From the NCBI GenBank assembly GCA_016207035.1, contig JACQQJ010000054.1:1-38017 (forward strand): a DNA stretch of 38,017 nucleotides, read 5' to 3'. The number at the start of each line of letters is the position of its first letter. Positions within the stretch are counted from its first letter, which is position 1. Made by a program: the position numbers and the translations under genes. The DNA comes from Nitrospinota bacterium (lineage in GTDB: Bacteria; Nitrospinota; Nitrospinia; UBA9942). Positions 1 to 9,317 of the stretch are shown piece after piece. Under the pieces are notes generated by a model, which was given only the letters and a program-made list of their open reading frames with translations, was not told the DNA's origin and did no database searches.

Positions 1-158
1 ACTTAACATTTGTGAGGTAGAAGTTACGAAAACAACCAGATTACTCACATGAGAATGGTGTTAGATGAGTAAATTGAAAGTAATTTTAAAAAATTTTACC
101 TCTCGGTGGGGAAAGGTGTGTTTTGATGCAAGATTCAGGTAATAAATAAGGTGATTAT

Positions 159-764
159 TCAATCATGCCAATTTTTTAGCTTATTAAAAATACTCTTTAT
201 CTGTATCAGTGTATTCTCTATGCTATTACTGTTATTTATTACAAAATCAGCTCCTTTAATCTTTTCATTTAAAGGCATCTGTGAGTCTATCCTCTTTTCG
301 GCATCACCCCTGCTTAATTCGTCCCTCTCACATAATCTTTTTATCTGAGTCTCCCTGTCGCTATAAACAACAATTAATGTATCCACCCTCAAATGCCCTC
401 CTGCTTCAATCAGAAGGGCTGCATCTATGACTACGATAGCATCAGGATTTATTTTTTTATACTCCGCGATCCTCCTGTTTTCCTCTTCTATGACAACCGG
501 ATGAACAATCTCTTCTAATCGCTTTTTTTTGACAGGGTCATTAAACACAATTTCACCAAGTTTTTTTCTATTTATTTTCCCGTCATTATTAAGAACATCT
601 CTGCCAAAAAACTCTACTATCTCAGTCCATGCAGGTGTATAAGGTTCTACGACCTCTCTGGAAATCTTGTCTGCATCAATGATATATGCACCCAGTTCTT
701 TAAGGGTCTTTGAAACCAGGCTTTTCCCTGTTGCTATACCACCGGTGAGTCCAATGAGCAACAT
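159..764 (-). CDS. coaE: Dephospho-CoA kinase
   Basis: N-terminal P-loop MLLIGLTGGIATGKS, DADKISREVV and full-length 201 aa typical of CoaE. Confidence 0.95.
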   Translation of the reverse strand: MLLIGLTGGIATGKSLVSKTLKELGAYIIDADKISREVVEPYTPAWTEIVEFFGRDVLNNDGKINRKKLGEIVFNDPVKKKRLEEIVHPVVIEEENRRIAEYKKINPDAIVVIDAALLIEAGGHLRVDTLIVVYSDRETQIKRLCERDELSRGDAEKRIDSQMPLNEKIKGADFVINNSNSIENTLIQIKSIFNKLKNWHD

Positions 765-823
765 AAACTCCCCCTCAACTTATAATCTTATAGGCTGAAT
801 GGTCAATTCAACTTTCGTATAAA

Positions 824-1714
824 TCAGATTTTAAAAGGAACGGGGATGAATGTTATGATAAAAATTATGATAGCAACTATACCGAGTATTTTATCTTCAT
901 CCTCAAGAGGGGTTATTTCGTCAACTAATATTGGATGTCTCAGTCCAAAGAGAAGTACAGCCATAATCCAGAATAACCACCCCTGCCAGAAGTATGCCAG
1001 TGGAAAAAGGGAGATAAAGGTAATCAACGACAGAATCTTATGACGCCGTTTGAATAATGAATATACTATATGTCCTCCGTCTAATTGACCCATGGGAAGA
1101 AGGTTGAGTGCAGTTACAAACAGACCTATCCATCCGGCAAATCCAATAGGGTGAAGGACAATATCAACAGAGTCATCTGAAACTCCAAGTATGGTTTTTG
1201 TTAAAAAAGAGAGGAGGATTGATGAACCGAGGGATATGCCACCCTTCATCTGAGAGGGTTCTTTGATTTCAGAGAGCCCCAGTCCTATAATCGTTGCAGG
1301 TAATGCAATGATAAACCCTGCCAATGGACCAGACACACCTATTTTCAATAAAGCCCTTCTATCAGGTATCGGTGACTCCATTTTAATAAATGCCCCAAAT
1401 GTGCCGAGGAGCGATGGGGCAGGGATAAAATATGGCAGGGTTGCTTTAACACCATTTCTTTTTGATGTAATGTAGTGTCCGATCTCATGTGTTCCGAGTA
1501 TGAGCATGAGAGTTAAAGAAAATGGCAGGCCTTTATATATTAAGAGCGGCTGTCGTAAAATATCAACCCCTTCCTGGAGTGCCCCTGCCAGCATTGTAGT
1601 TATAAGAGTTGCTATGAGAAGAAAAATGTGAAAAAAAGGGGGCTTTTTCCCCCCTGGTTCGTTTCTCTCGCTGCTAACCCCTGTTTTTATTTCAATCTCA
1701 CGCCATCTTTCCAT
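824..1714 (-). CDS. Site-2 protease family (M50) membrane metalloprotease
   Basis: HEIGHY zinc motif, NLLPMGQLDGGHI second motif, multiple hydrophobic segments. Confidence 0.9.
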   Translation of the reverse strand: MERWREIEIKTGVSSERNEPGGKKPPFFHIFLLIATLITTMLAGALQEGVDILRQPLLIYKGLPFSLTLMLILGTHEIGHYITSKRNGVKATLPYFIPAPSLLGTFGAFIKMESPIPDRRALLKIGVSGPLAGFIIALPATIIGLGLSEIKEPSQMKGGISLGSSILLSFLTKTILGVSDDSVDIVLHPIGFAGWIGLFVTALNLLPMGQLDGGHIVYSLFKRRHKILSLITFISLFPLAYFWQGWLFWIMAVLLFGLRHPILVDEITPLEDEDKILGIVAIIIFIITFIPVPFKI

Positions 1715-1796
1715 GGTGAATTTATGCTACAATACAAATACTTATACATCAAGAAAATTATCCCTTACAGCCCCTTCTCCCTTCCTTTGATTTAGG

Positions 1797-1958
1797 TTAT
1801 TTCTTTACCTTTATCCCCATTCTCAGAAAGAAAGAAATTACAGCTATAGCACATCTACCCTCCATGCCATCCCACCATCCGCATCTGCTCATAATGCACT
1901 CCTGTAGTTTTTTATTGTGGTCTGGTGGAAGGACAGGACATATCTTTTTCTCTGTCAT
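1797..1958 (-). CDS. Small Cys-containing protein (53 aa), below the ORF-track cutoff
   Basis: Manual translation MTEKKICPVLPPDHNKKLQECIMSRCGWWDGMEGRCAIAVISFFLRMGIKVKK; AAAAGGAGG ribosome-binding site just upstream. Confidence 0.5.
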   Translation of the reverse strand: MTEKKICPVLPPDHNKKLQECIMSRCGWWDGMEGRCAIAVISFFLRMGIKVKK

Positions 1959-2112
1959 ATTTACCTCCTTTTAAAAAAAAGAATAAGGAGAAATGGGGGA
2001 ATATATCCACCCCTCCTTAAATCTATTTATAATTTCGCTACCTTTTAAAAGATAACAAATTGAAATATTATATACTATTAAAAAAAGGATGTGGCCATGT
2101 TAAAATAATTTT

Positions 2113-2847
2113 ATGCCAATTCAGGAAAAGAAGGACATTTTTATCCAGGAGATGTTTTCACAGATAGCAGGACATTATGACCTCTTGAACAGGCTTTTAA
2201 GTATGAGGAGGGATATCTATTGGAGGAGATTTTCAGTAAGGGAGCTCTTAAAATCAGGAGGCGATAGTTTCGCTCCGCTCACTACAGGTATATTTTTAGA
2301 TGTGGCTACAGGGACAGGGGATTGTGCAATGGAAATCATACAGATAGGTGGTAAGGGGAACGAGGTAATCGGTGTAGACTTCAACATTGAGATGCTGAAT
2401 GTAAGCAGAAACAAGATTGAAAGGGAGGGATTTTCAGACCATATCAGGCTCCTGCAGACAAATGTCTTCGGATTGCCATTTGATGATAACTACTTTGATG
2501 GTGTTATTTCTGCTTTTGGTGTCAGGAATTTTTCTGATATAAGAAAAGGGATTCGAGAGATGAGAAGGGTTGTTAAGGAAAATGGGAGGTTTGTTATTCT
2601 GGAATTTACGAATCCATCGAATAAAATTTTTAAGAGGGTTTATCATCTTTATTTTAAAAAGGTTTTGCCCTTTATAGGTGGCATTATTTCAGGGAGGAGA
2701 TATGCCTATGAATACCTTCATGATTCAGTAATGGGCTTTCCTGATCAGAAAGAGTTAAAAAAAATAATGGAGGAGGAAGGTTTAAGGGATGTGCACTATT
2801 TTAATCTTACATTCGGTATTGTGGCGGTTCATGTTGGAAAAAAATAA
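2113..2847 (+). CDS. ubiE: Demethylmenaquinone/ubiquinone methyltransferase
   Basis: FSQIAGHYDLLNRLLSMRRDIYWRR and DVATGTGDCAMEI SAM motif, AFGVRNFSDIRKGIREMRRVVK. Confidence 0.92.
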   Translation: MPIQEKKDIFIQEMFSQIAGHYDLLNRLLSMRRDIYWRRFSVRELLKSGGDSFAPLTTGIFLDVATGTGDCAMEIIQIGGKGNEVIGVDFNIEMLNVSRNKIEREGFSDHIRLLQTNVFGLPFDDNYFDGVISAFGVRNFSDIRKGIREMRRVVKENGRFVILEFTNPSNKIFKRVYHLYFKKVLPFIGGIISGRRYAYEYLHDSVMGFPDQKELKKIMEEEGLRDVHYFNLTFGIVAVHVGKK

Positions 2848-3159
2848 CAATTTTTTCAGTTTTCGCAATAAAAAGCTGTTAGTTAAATTTCAAAAGTGGA
2901 CTATTTAAACATCTACCCAAATTTTGATGTAAGATTGAAACAATAGTAAAGCCACAAGGGAGGGCGAAAAGGTGGGGTTTAGAAAAAATAGAACAACAGG
3001 CACATTTTCTACTATGGTCGTATAGACAATGCATCTTTACCCCGTTACAAATCCCCGTGTGAGAGCCCACCCATTTGAAAATCAAAGACTTTCTATCGGG
3101 GTTTACTGCCCCTTTGGTCTTTCTAAACTTTGCCCATGGAAAGACCGCGAGGTAGAGGT

Positions 3160-3933
3160 CTATGGTGGAGGCATCAACAATCTCTGTCTCAGTATTTCAT
3201 AGAAAATGATAGAACATGCTGCAGAGACATTCAGGGAAGATACCTTCCCCTTCATCGGTATAGACACTAAATAATCGCATTTTTCCTTTGTTAATCTTCT
3301 CATCCCTCTTGACTCGCCTCCAAATACAACTGCTATAGGGTCATTGTAGGAAAATGAAAAACAGTTTTTTTCTGCCCCCAACTCAACACCCACCACCCAG
3401 AAACCCCGTTTCTTTAACTCCCCAATGGAGTCTGAAATGTTTGTAACCCTGATAATCGGGATATATTCAACTGCACCAGCAGACCTCTTAGCAACTACCG
3501 GGGTCAGGCCTGCTGCCCTATCCTTTGGAATTATTATACCGCCTATACCCAGAGCCTCTGCAGACCTTATTATAGCCCCTAAATTTCCCGGGTCCTCTAT
3601 CCCGTCCAGAATTGCAACAACTGGTTTACTATCCCTTTCATATAACTGTTCGATGAGTTCATGGAGGCTGATTTCTTTCCTTTGCGATACAACTGCTACA
3701 ACACCCTGATGTTTTTCTGTTCCAGATATGTTTTTAAGGTCAGAGTTGCTGGAGCCTCGTTCTATGGTAATATTTTTTGACCTTGCCAGTGATTCTATCT
3801 CATGAATTGACTTCCCTCTTGTTCCGGCAGCTATCACTATTTTGATAAAATTCCTCTCACCTGACCTCAGTGCCTCAAGGACAGAGTTAATGCCATAGAG
3901 GATACTTTCACCCTTTAACCTTTTATCTTCCAC
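3160..3933 (-). CDS. rlmB: 23S rRNA 2'-O-methyltransferase / SpoU-family RNA methyltransferase
   Basis: YGINSVLEALRSG N-terminus; DGIEDPGNLGAIIRSAEALG, VFGGESRGMRRLTKEKCDYLVSIPMKGKVSSLNVSAACSIIFYEILRQR. Confidence 0.92.
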   Translation of the reverse strand: MEDKRLKGESILYGINSVLEALRSGERNFIKIVIAAGTRGKSIHEIESLARSKNITIERGSSNSDLKNISGTEKHQGVVAVVSQRKEISLHELIEQLYERDSKPVVAILDGIEDPGNLGAIIRSAEALGIGGIIIPKDRAAGLTPVVAKRSAGAVEYIPIIRVTNISDSIGELKKRGFWVVGVELGAEKNCFSFSYNDPIAVVFGGESRGMRRLTKEKCDYLVSIPMKGKVSSLNVSAACSIIFYEILRQRLLMPPP

Positions 3934-5372
3934 TTTGTCCCCCGTGGTGTATCTTCAAGGATGATACCCTTGAGGCTTAATTCATTTCTTATCCTGTCGG
4001 CATCTGACCATCTTTTCTCTCTCCTTGCCTTCTCTCTTTCATCGATAAGCCTTAGGACCTCTTCCTCAGAGATACCAAGAGATGCAATTCCAATAGATTT
4101 TTCCTTTTCAAAATATTCAACGGGATCCTGGCCAAAAAGCCCCAATACCCCTCCTATATTTTTAAGGGTTGTAATCTCTCTTAAGAATTCATCTCTTACC
4201 TCTCCGCCTCTCTTACTGTTTAGGTGGTGCAGTTCACTATTTAAATGCCCTATCACCTGTGCTGTATTAAAATCATCATTCATTGCTTCCTCGAATCTCT
4301 GCATCAGTTCATCATCAGATCCCCCCTCTAAGATTTCCTCATCCTTCCCTTTAGTAAGGGGAGGCAGGGTAGGATTTTCCTTTGCCACCATATCATAAAA
4401 CAGGAACAGGTCATAAAAACGGTCTAAGTTAATCCTTGCCTCATTGAGGTTTTGATCTGAGAAATCTATGGGGCTCCTGTAATGACTGGAGAGCAGGAAG
4501 AATCGAATAACCTCAGGATTAAATCTCTTTACCATATCTCTAATGGTAAAAAAATTTCCGAGGGACTTTGACATCTTTTCCTTGTTGATGTTTACAAAAC
4601 CATTGTGCACCCAGTAGCGGACAGGGGGATTTCCCGTGGCAGCACAGGACTGCGCAATCTCATTCTCATGATGGGGAAATATCAGATCCTTACCCCCTCC
4701 GTGGATATCAAAAGATTGACCAAGATATTTCTGACCCATTGCGGAACACTCAATATGCCAACCGGGTCTCCCCTTCCCCCAGGGACTTTCCCACCATGGC
4801 TCCCCTGATTTACTTGCCTTCCACAGTGCAAAATCAAGGGGGTCATTCTTCTTCTCATTAATTTCAATCCGTGCGCCTGCAATAAGTTCGTCTGTATTCT
4901 TACCTGAAAGCCCTCCATATTCACTAAAACTCCTGACAGAAAAGAAAACATCTCCATCAGACTGATATGCATATCCCTTTTCAATGAGTTTTTTTATCAT
5001 ATCAATCATCTCTGCAATGTGCATCGTTGCTTTTGGTTCACAGGTAGGTGGCTCAATATTGAGGGGATTCATATCTTTATAAAACTCCCTTATATACCTC
5101 TCTGCTATCTCTTCAGGAGAAACCCCTTCTTCATGGGCCCTTTTTATAATTTTATCATCCACATCGGTAAAGTTCCTTACATAGGTTACCTTATATCCGA
5201 GATATCTCAGATACCTGTATATGACATCAAATACAATAGCAGCCCTTGCATGCCCTATGTGGCAGAGGTCATAGACAGTTACACCACATACATACATTTT
5301 TACTTCCCCTTCTTGAATGGGCTTGAATTCTTCCTTTCTTTTTGTAAATGTGTTGTATATAGATAGATTCAT
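3915..5372 (-). CDS. cysS: Cysteinyl-tRNA synthetase
   Basis: YVCGVTVYDLCHIGHARAAIVFDVIYRYL, HIECSAMG, KMSKSLGNFFTIRD. Confidence 0.97.
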   Translation of the reverse strand: MNLSIYNTFTKRKEEFKPIQEGEVKMYVCGVTVYDLCHIGHARAAIVFDVIYRYLRYLGYKVTYVRNFTDVDDKIIKRAHEEGVSPEEIAERYIREFYKDMNPLNIEPPTCEPKATMHIAEMIDMIKKLIEKGYAYQSDGDVFFSVRSFSEYGGLSGKNTDELIAGARIEINEKKNDPLDFALWKASKSGEPWWESPWGKGRPGWHIECSAMGQKYLGQSFDIHGGGKDLIFPHHENEIAQSCAATGNPPVRYWVHNGFVNINKEKMSKSLGNFFTIRDMVKRFNPEVIRFFLLSSHYRSPIDFSDQNLNEARINLDRFYDLFLFYDMVAKENPTLPPLTKGKDEEILEGGSDDELMQRFEEAMNDDFNTAQVIGHLNSELHHLNSKRGGEVRDEFLREITTLKNIGGVLGLFGQDPVEYFEKEKSIGIASLGISEEEVLRLIDEREKARREKRWSDADRIRNELSLKGIILEDTPRGTKWKIKG

Positions 5373-5431
5373 ATGTTCATTTTTAACTTAGATTTGAAAG
5401 ACAGTCAATTGTTTATTATACTGAAAGTAAT

Positions 5432-6811
5432 ATGAAGAGAGATTTAATTAAGAAACTTACAGATATTTCTGGCAGGGAGAATGTGTTAATTTCTGATGAG
5501 GACAGGATATGCTATTCCTTTGATGCTACAGGGAGAACAGGTATACCTGACATAGTCGTTAAACCAAAAGTTGCAGATGATGTGTCTGAAATTGTAAAAA
5601 TAGCACATAAGGAGGGGATACCTATTGTCCCCCGTGGTGCTGGAACAGGGTTTGCGGGCGGTTCAATCCCAATACATGGTGGCATTGCACTTGTGATGAC
5701 TGATATGAACCATTTAGTTGATCTGGATGGAGAGAATATGATTGCAGTTGTTGAACCGGGTATGGTGACATATAATTTCCAGCAGGAAGTTGAAAAAAGA
5801 GGATTATTTTATCCGCCTGACCCTGCAAGCCTGAAGGTTTGCACAATAGGCGGAAATGCCGGCACCTGTGCCGGGGGACCAAGGGCTATTAAATATGGTG
5901 TTACAAGGGACTATATACTTGGATTGGATGTTGTCTTGCCTTACGGGGAGATGCTCCATACAGGTGTCAGGACTGCAAAGGGCGTCGTAGGATATGACCT
6001 TACAAGATTAATGGTTGGCTCTGAGGGGACACTCGGTGTAATTACAAGGCTCAATGTAAGGCTCATTCCGCTGCCTGAGGCAATTAAAACAGCACTGGCA
6101 GTCTTTAAAAAAATTGATGATGCATCAAATTCTATATCAAAGATAATTGCATCAAGGATATTACCATCCTCTCTTGAATTTATGGACCAGGCAGCGATAG
6201 GATGTGTTGAAAATTATATACATGCCGGACTCCCGAGAGATGCAGAGGCTATTTTATTGATTGAAGTAGATGGGGATGAGATTTCGGTAGAGAGACAGAT
6301 TGCAAAGATAGGAGAAATATGCAGCCATTCAGGTGCAGGAGAGGTAAGGATTGCAAAAAATGATACTGAGAGGGAATTCCTATGGAATGCAAGGAGGGCT
6401 GTATCACCTGCCCTCGGACACCTTGCTCCAACAAAGATAAATGAGGATATAACTGTGCCAAGAAACAGGGTTCCTGATATTATCAGGAGACTAAAACAGA
6501 TTTCAGAAAAATACAGGCTCAATATTGTAAACTTCGGTCATGCAGGGGATGGAAATATCCATGTAAATATAATGACCGACCGGAGAAATGAGGAGGAGAT
6601 GAAAAGGGCAGATGAGGCAGTTGGGGAAATATTCAAGGCAACACTGGAACTGAAAGGGACAATCTCAGGGGAACATGGCATAGGTATAACAAAGAGCAGA
6701 TATATAAAGGATGAGCTTGGAGAAACAGGGATAGAAGTGACAAAGAGGATAAAGAGGGTCTTTGACCCTAATAATATTATGAACCCAGGAAAAATTTTAG
6801 ATCACATGTAA
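5432..6811 (+). CDS. glcD: FAD-linked oxidase / glycolate oxidase subunit GlcD-like
   Basis: PRGAGTGFAGGSIP, VGSEGTLGVITRLNVRLIP, NFGHAGDGNIHVNIM, GTISGEHGIG. Confidence 0.88.
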   Translation: MKRDLIKKLTDISGRENVLISDEDRICYSFDATGRTGIPDIVVKPKVADDVSEIVKIAHKEGIPIVPRGAGTGFAGGSIPIHGGIALVMTDMNHLVDLDGENMIAVVEPGMVTYNFQQEVEKRGLFYPPDPASLKVCTIGGNAGTCAGGPRAIKYGVTRDYILGLDVVLPYGEMLHTGVRTAKGVVGYDLTRLMVGSEGTLGVITRLNVRLIPLPEAIKTALAVFKKIDDASNSISKIIASRILPSSLEFMDQAAIGCVENYIHAGLPRDAEAILLIEVDGDEISVERQIAKIGEICSHSGAGEVRIAKNDTEREFLWNARRAVSPALGHLAPTKINEDITVPRNRVPDIIRRLKQISEKYRLNIVNFGHAGDGNIHVNIMTDRRNEEEMKRADEAVGEIFKATLELKGTISGEHGIGITKSRYIKDELGETGIEVTKRIKRVFDPNNIMNPGKILDHM

Positions 6812-6962
6812 TCTAAATTAATCGGAATTGATAGAACCTTTCTTTTCATATCGTGTTCTATTCCTGTCTATTCTTTCTGATTTTCCTCACTTTCTTCAAA
6901 GGGTAGCTTGTTATTCCAATTAATCAAAAAAAGTTGATAGAATTCCTACCATCCGCATTCAT

Positions 6963-6982
6963 CCCCACCCTGAGGGGTGGGG
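6963..6982. repeat. Perfect 8-bp-stem hairpin CCCCACCC-TGAG-GGGTGGGG
   Basis: Read directly; no T-tract, so not called a terminator. Confidence 0.7.
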
Positions 6983-7084
6983 CATTCTGCTGGTAGCTGG
7001 GTATACCTTGCGTAATTTGGGTTTATTTATTCCAGCCTGCGGTCGGGAGGAATGGTGAGAATGAGGAGCATTCGCACCACTATC

Positions 7085-7366
7085 TTAGCGAAGTATATCT
7101 TGCGAGCCGTGAATGACGGCCAAAACATCGATTTGATCAGGTTTGATAAGATAGATAATCCGGTATGGCCCTTCGATAACCTCTCGAATCTGCTCCATTT
7201 CGACTTCCGGCACTTTACGGCCAGATAGTGGAAAATCACCGATCTGTTGTTATCTTCTTGTCATGCAATCAACCATCCGCAGGGCATACTCCTGAGAATC
7301 ACGGGCAATATAAGCGTAAATTGAATCAAGGTGCCCTTCAGCCGTTTCTGTCCAATGGACTTTCAT
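7085..7366 (-). pseudogene. RelE/ParE-family toxin interrupted by in-frame TAA (codon 39, 7250-7252)
   Basis: MKVHWTETAEGHLDSIYAYIARDSQEYALRMVDCMTRR*QQIGDFPLSGRKVPEVEMEQIREVIEGPYRIIYLIKPDQIDVLAVIHGSQDILR; ATG overlaps the antitoxin stop as ATGA. Confidence 0.78.
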
Positions 7367-7602
7367 TCAGGAAGTCCGTATTTTGCACGGACTTCCTGAA
7401 CATCCTTTGTTCTACCTGCCATACTGTCAGCCAAGCCTCGCTCAATTACCTCACGCACGTAAATCTCATGCATGAGATCATCCCATGTGGCATTTGAAGG
7501 CATACGGTCAATGATTTTATGTACCTCTTCTTTTTTTATCAAAGTTGTCATAGCTTTCCCTCCGCTATTTAGGAGATTATCAAAATATCGAGGAAATATC
7601 AA
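7363..7602 (-). CDS. Antitoxin-like protein partner of the ParE/RelE toxin (likely start 7551, MTTLIKKEEV...)
   Basis: Small acidic protein immediately upstream of the ParE-like toxin, ATGA overlap. Confidence 0.7.
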   Translation of the reverse strand: MIFPRYFDNLLNSGGKAMTTLIKKEEVHKIIDRMPSNATWDDLMHEIYVREVIERGLADSMAGRTKDVQEVRAKYGLPE

Positions 7603-7610
7603 TTCTTATA

Positions 7611-7807
7611 GTCTAACGGGTCGCAGCTGAGCTGAGTCCCGAAGGGACTTCAGTCTCAAGCAGCGTGCAAACGCTTCAGCGAGTTGATTAAAAGTTTAAA
7701 CTAAAAATGCTGTATCGTAACACATGTTGTATATTAAATTCTTCACACTCAAAACTTTGGGCGCGTCGGCGGTTTGCACGTCAGCTTGAGCGACTGGTTA
7801 TACCGCA
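7611..7807 (-). repeat. attC-like site 1, including conserved repeat core 7614-7668 (TAACGGGTCGCAGCTGAGCTGAGTCCCGAAGGGACTTCAGTCTCAAGCAGCGTG)
   Basis: Read on the minus strand it starts GGTATAAC...TCGCTCAAGC and ends ...CGTTAGAC, matching the attC R''/R' layout; CGTGCAAAC/GTTTGCACG stem. Confidence 0.6.
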
Positions 7808-8310
7808 TATTTATTTAGAAGATGAAAAACTGTTTTCATAACATGTTTAGCATCCTTTTCAATTACACCATAAGCAAATTTATTTTGCATTAACGAACGG
7901 TACGAGATTGTATCACCATCAAGTGGTTTCCGAAAATGTGTAATTGGATTTCTGATATATTTCGCTCGGTTCAAATTTTTATATTCTGCTTTACTTATTA
8001 ATTTTTGGTTGCATGCTTCTTTTAATAACAAGGACACATTTGCACGTTCAAGGTCATCTCTACCGGCAGCATAGAAGAGGGCCGCTAATGTATGCTCAAT
8101 AAATGCAAAGCCTAATACAATAGTCGCTAGAAATTGCGCATAGACGAAGCAGTATCTTGCTTCATCATATAAATACTTTGATGTCTCACCACCGAAAAAA
8201 AAGATGTTCCCCTTTTTTGGTGTTTTATTTGCAAGCCAATCCAATCTTTTTATTCTGCCGGAACGACAAATTTTATCTTCTTTGTCGAGCCAAGTTTTTG
8301 ATTGAGTCAT
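7798..8310 (-). CDS. Hypothetical protein, possible HEPN-like (R-x4-H) protein, in a cassette bounded by attC-like repeats
   Basis: Helical protein with C-terminal AKYIRNPITHFRKP. Confidence 0.5.
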   Translation of the reverse strand: MTQSKTWLDKEDKICRSGRIKRLDWLANKTPKKGNIFFFGGETSKYLYDEARYCFVYAQFLATIVLGFAFIEHTLAALFYAAGRDDLERANVSLLLKEACNQKLISKAEYKNLNRAKYIRNPITHFRKPLDGDTISYRSLMQNKFAYGVIEKDAKHVMKTVFHLLNKYAV

Positions 8311-8323
8311 AGAATAAATGCGG

Positions 8324-8430
8324 TATAACGGGTCGCAGCTGAGCTGAGTCCCGAAGGGACTTCAGTCTCAAGCAGCGTGTTCGCCAGCCGCAGGCGTGGA
8401 ATACGCTGCCCTCAGCTGCGACTTCTTAGG
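8324..8430 (-). repeat. attC-like palindromic repeat, copy 2
   Basis: TATAACGGGTCGCAGCTGAGCTGAGTCCCGAAGGGACTTCAGTCTCAAGCAGCGTGTTCGCC...GCTGCCCTCAGCTGCGAC. Confidence 0.65.
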
Positions 8431-8451
8431 CGAATTCAAATATCTATCTTG

Positions 8452-8673
8452 TTATATCAGAGCCTCTTGCGCTTCGCGAGGTAGTTGGACAAGAATAAAA
8501 TAGGACTTGGGGTAAAGATAGTCTTCACCAGATTCATCAATAACTCTAATATATCCTTCCATTTCGGCATCGTCATCTGGAAGGACTTGATAAATCTTGC
8601 GTATTTCCAAATCTTCACAGTCTTTATTTCCTATACAAAGCGCAAATGTCTGATTTCCCTTTTCTCTTTCCAT
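8452..8673 (-). CDS. Hypothetical protein (73 aa)
   Basis: Acidic small ORF in cassette array, MEREKGNQTFALCIGNKDCEDLEIRKIYQVLPDDDAEMEGYIRVIDESGEDYLYP... Confidence 0.55.
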   Translation of the reverse strand: MEREKGNQTFALCIGNKDCEDLEIRKIYQVLPDDDAEMEGYIRVIDESGEDYLYPKSYFILVQLPREAQEALI

Positions 8674-8677
8674 ATTT

Positions 8678-8923
8678 TTAACCCAAAAACCTCTTGATTT
8701 TCATTTTCTTTCTGCCAATACCATGTGCTTCATACCAGTGTAACTCGGCATTACATATCCTTCCGTTTTCAAGACGAACTTTTCCAATACCTTTAAGCTT
8801 TCGCCAGCGACCATGACCAAATTGTTTCTGAATCCGCATTATATCTCGTATTCTTCCCCCTATGGCAATGGTTTCAATATCCTTAATTTCTCCTATTATC
8901 TCAAAATACACAGGATTTTTCAC
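8678..8923 (-). CDS. Hypothetical protein (81 aa)
   Basis: Same strand, 4-bp gap to the next ORF, basic C-terminus. Confidence 0.55.
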   Translation of the reverse strand: MKNPVYFEIIGEIKDIETIAIGGRIRDIMRIQKQFGHGRWRKLKGIGKVRLENGRICNAELHWYEAHGIGRKKMKIKRFLG

Positions 8924-9030
8924 CCTTATAATTTATAGTAAACGCAATTAATAAATAGGTATAAATTGTTTGCTATCCCACTAAATTGGCTATTACATGT
9001 CAACTTATTTATTTCGTTTACTATACATGC

Positions 9031-9134
9031 ATAACGGGTCGCAACTGAGCTGAGTCCCGAAGGGACTTCAATCTCAAGCAGCGTGTTCGCCCGCCGCAGG
9101 CGTAGAACACGCTGCTCTCAGTTGCGACCCGTTC
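9031..9134 (-). repeat. attC-like palindromic repeat, copy 3 (most complete)
   Basis: 17-bp perfect outer stem 9033-9049/9117-9133; hairpin AGTCCC-GAA-GGGACT 9053-9067; hairpin CAGCGTGTTC/GAACACGCTG 9079-9088/9105-9114. Confidence 0.8.
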
Positions 9135-9216
9135 CTCCCGAACACCTATTTCAATTTACAACTTTCTATTGTTCAACATATCTAACTATCTAAAATCAAG
9201 TTTCTTATTCATTATC

Positions 9217-9317
9217 GACTGCGGTCTGGAGGAATGCCAAAAATCAGCCGCCGCTGGAAGCGGCAGCGACGCGGGAGTACACGCTGTAAGCGGTCGGCTG
9301 CAAACCATTGTTAGGCC
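9217..9317 (-). repeat. Second type of attC-like element, the source of the NGLQPTAYSV repeat peptide
   Basis: Minus strand reads GGCCTAACAATGGTTTGCAGCCGACCGCTTACAGCG...CGCTGCCGCTTCCAGCGGCGGCTG; CTGCGGTCnGGAGGAATG also occurs near 7037. Confidence 0.5.

Noticed and set aside
2879-3085. 68-aa minus ORF with several Cys (HSRKCACCSIFSK)
   Set aside because: No RBS or recognisable family; probably noncoding intergenic sequence.
3113-3145. GGTCTTTC...GAAAGACC inverted repeat
   Set aside because: Short stem with long loop and no clear association; could be chance.
4682-4984. 100-aa ORF on the cysS strand in another frame, plus many antisense ORFs over coaE, cysS, rmuC, queA and others
   Set aside because: Embedded in well-supported genes; explained by overlapping frames.
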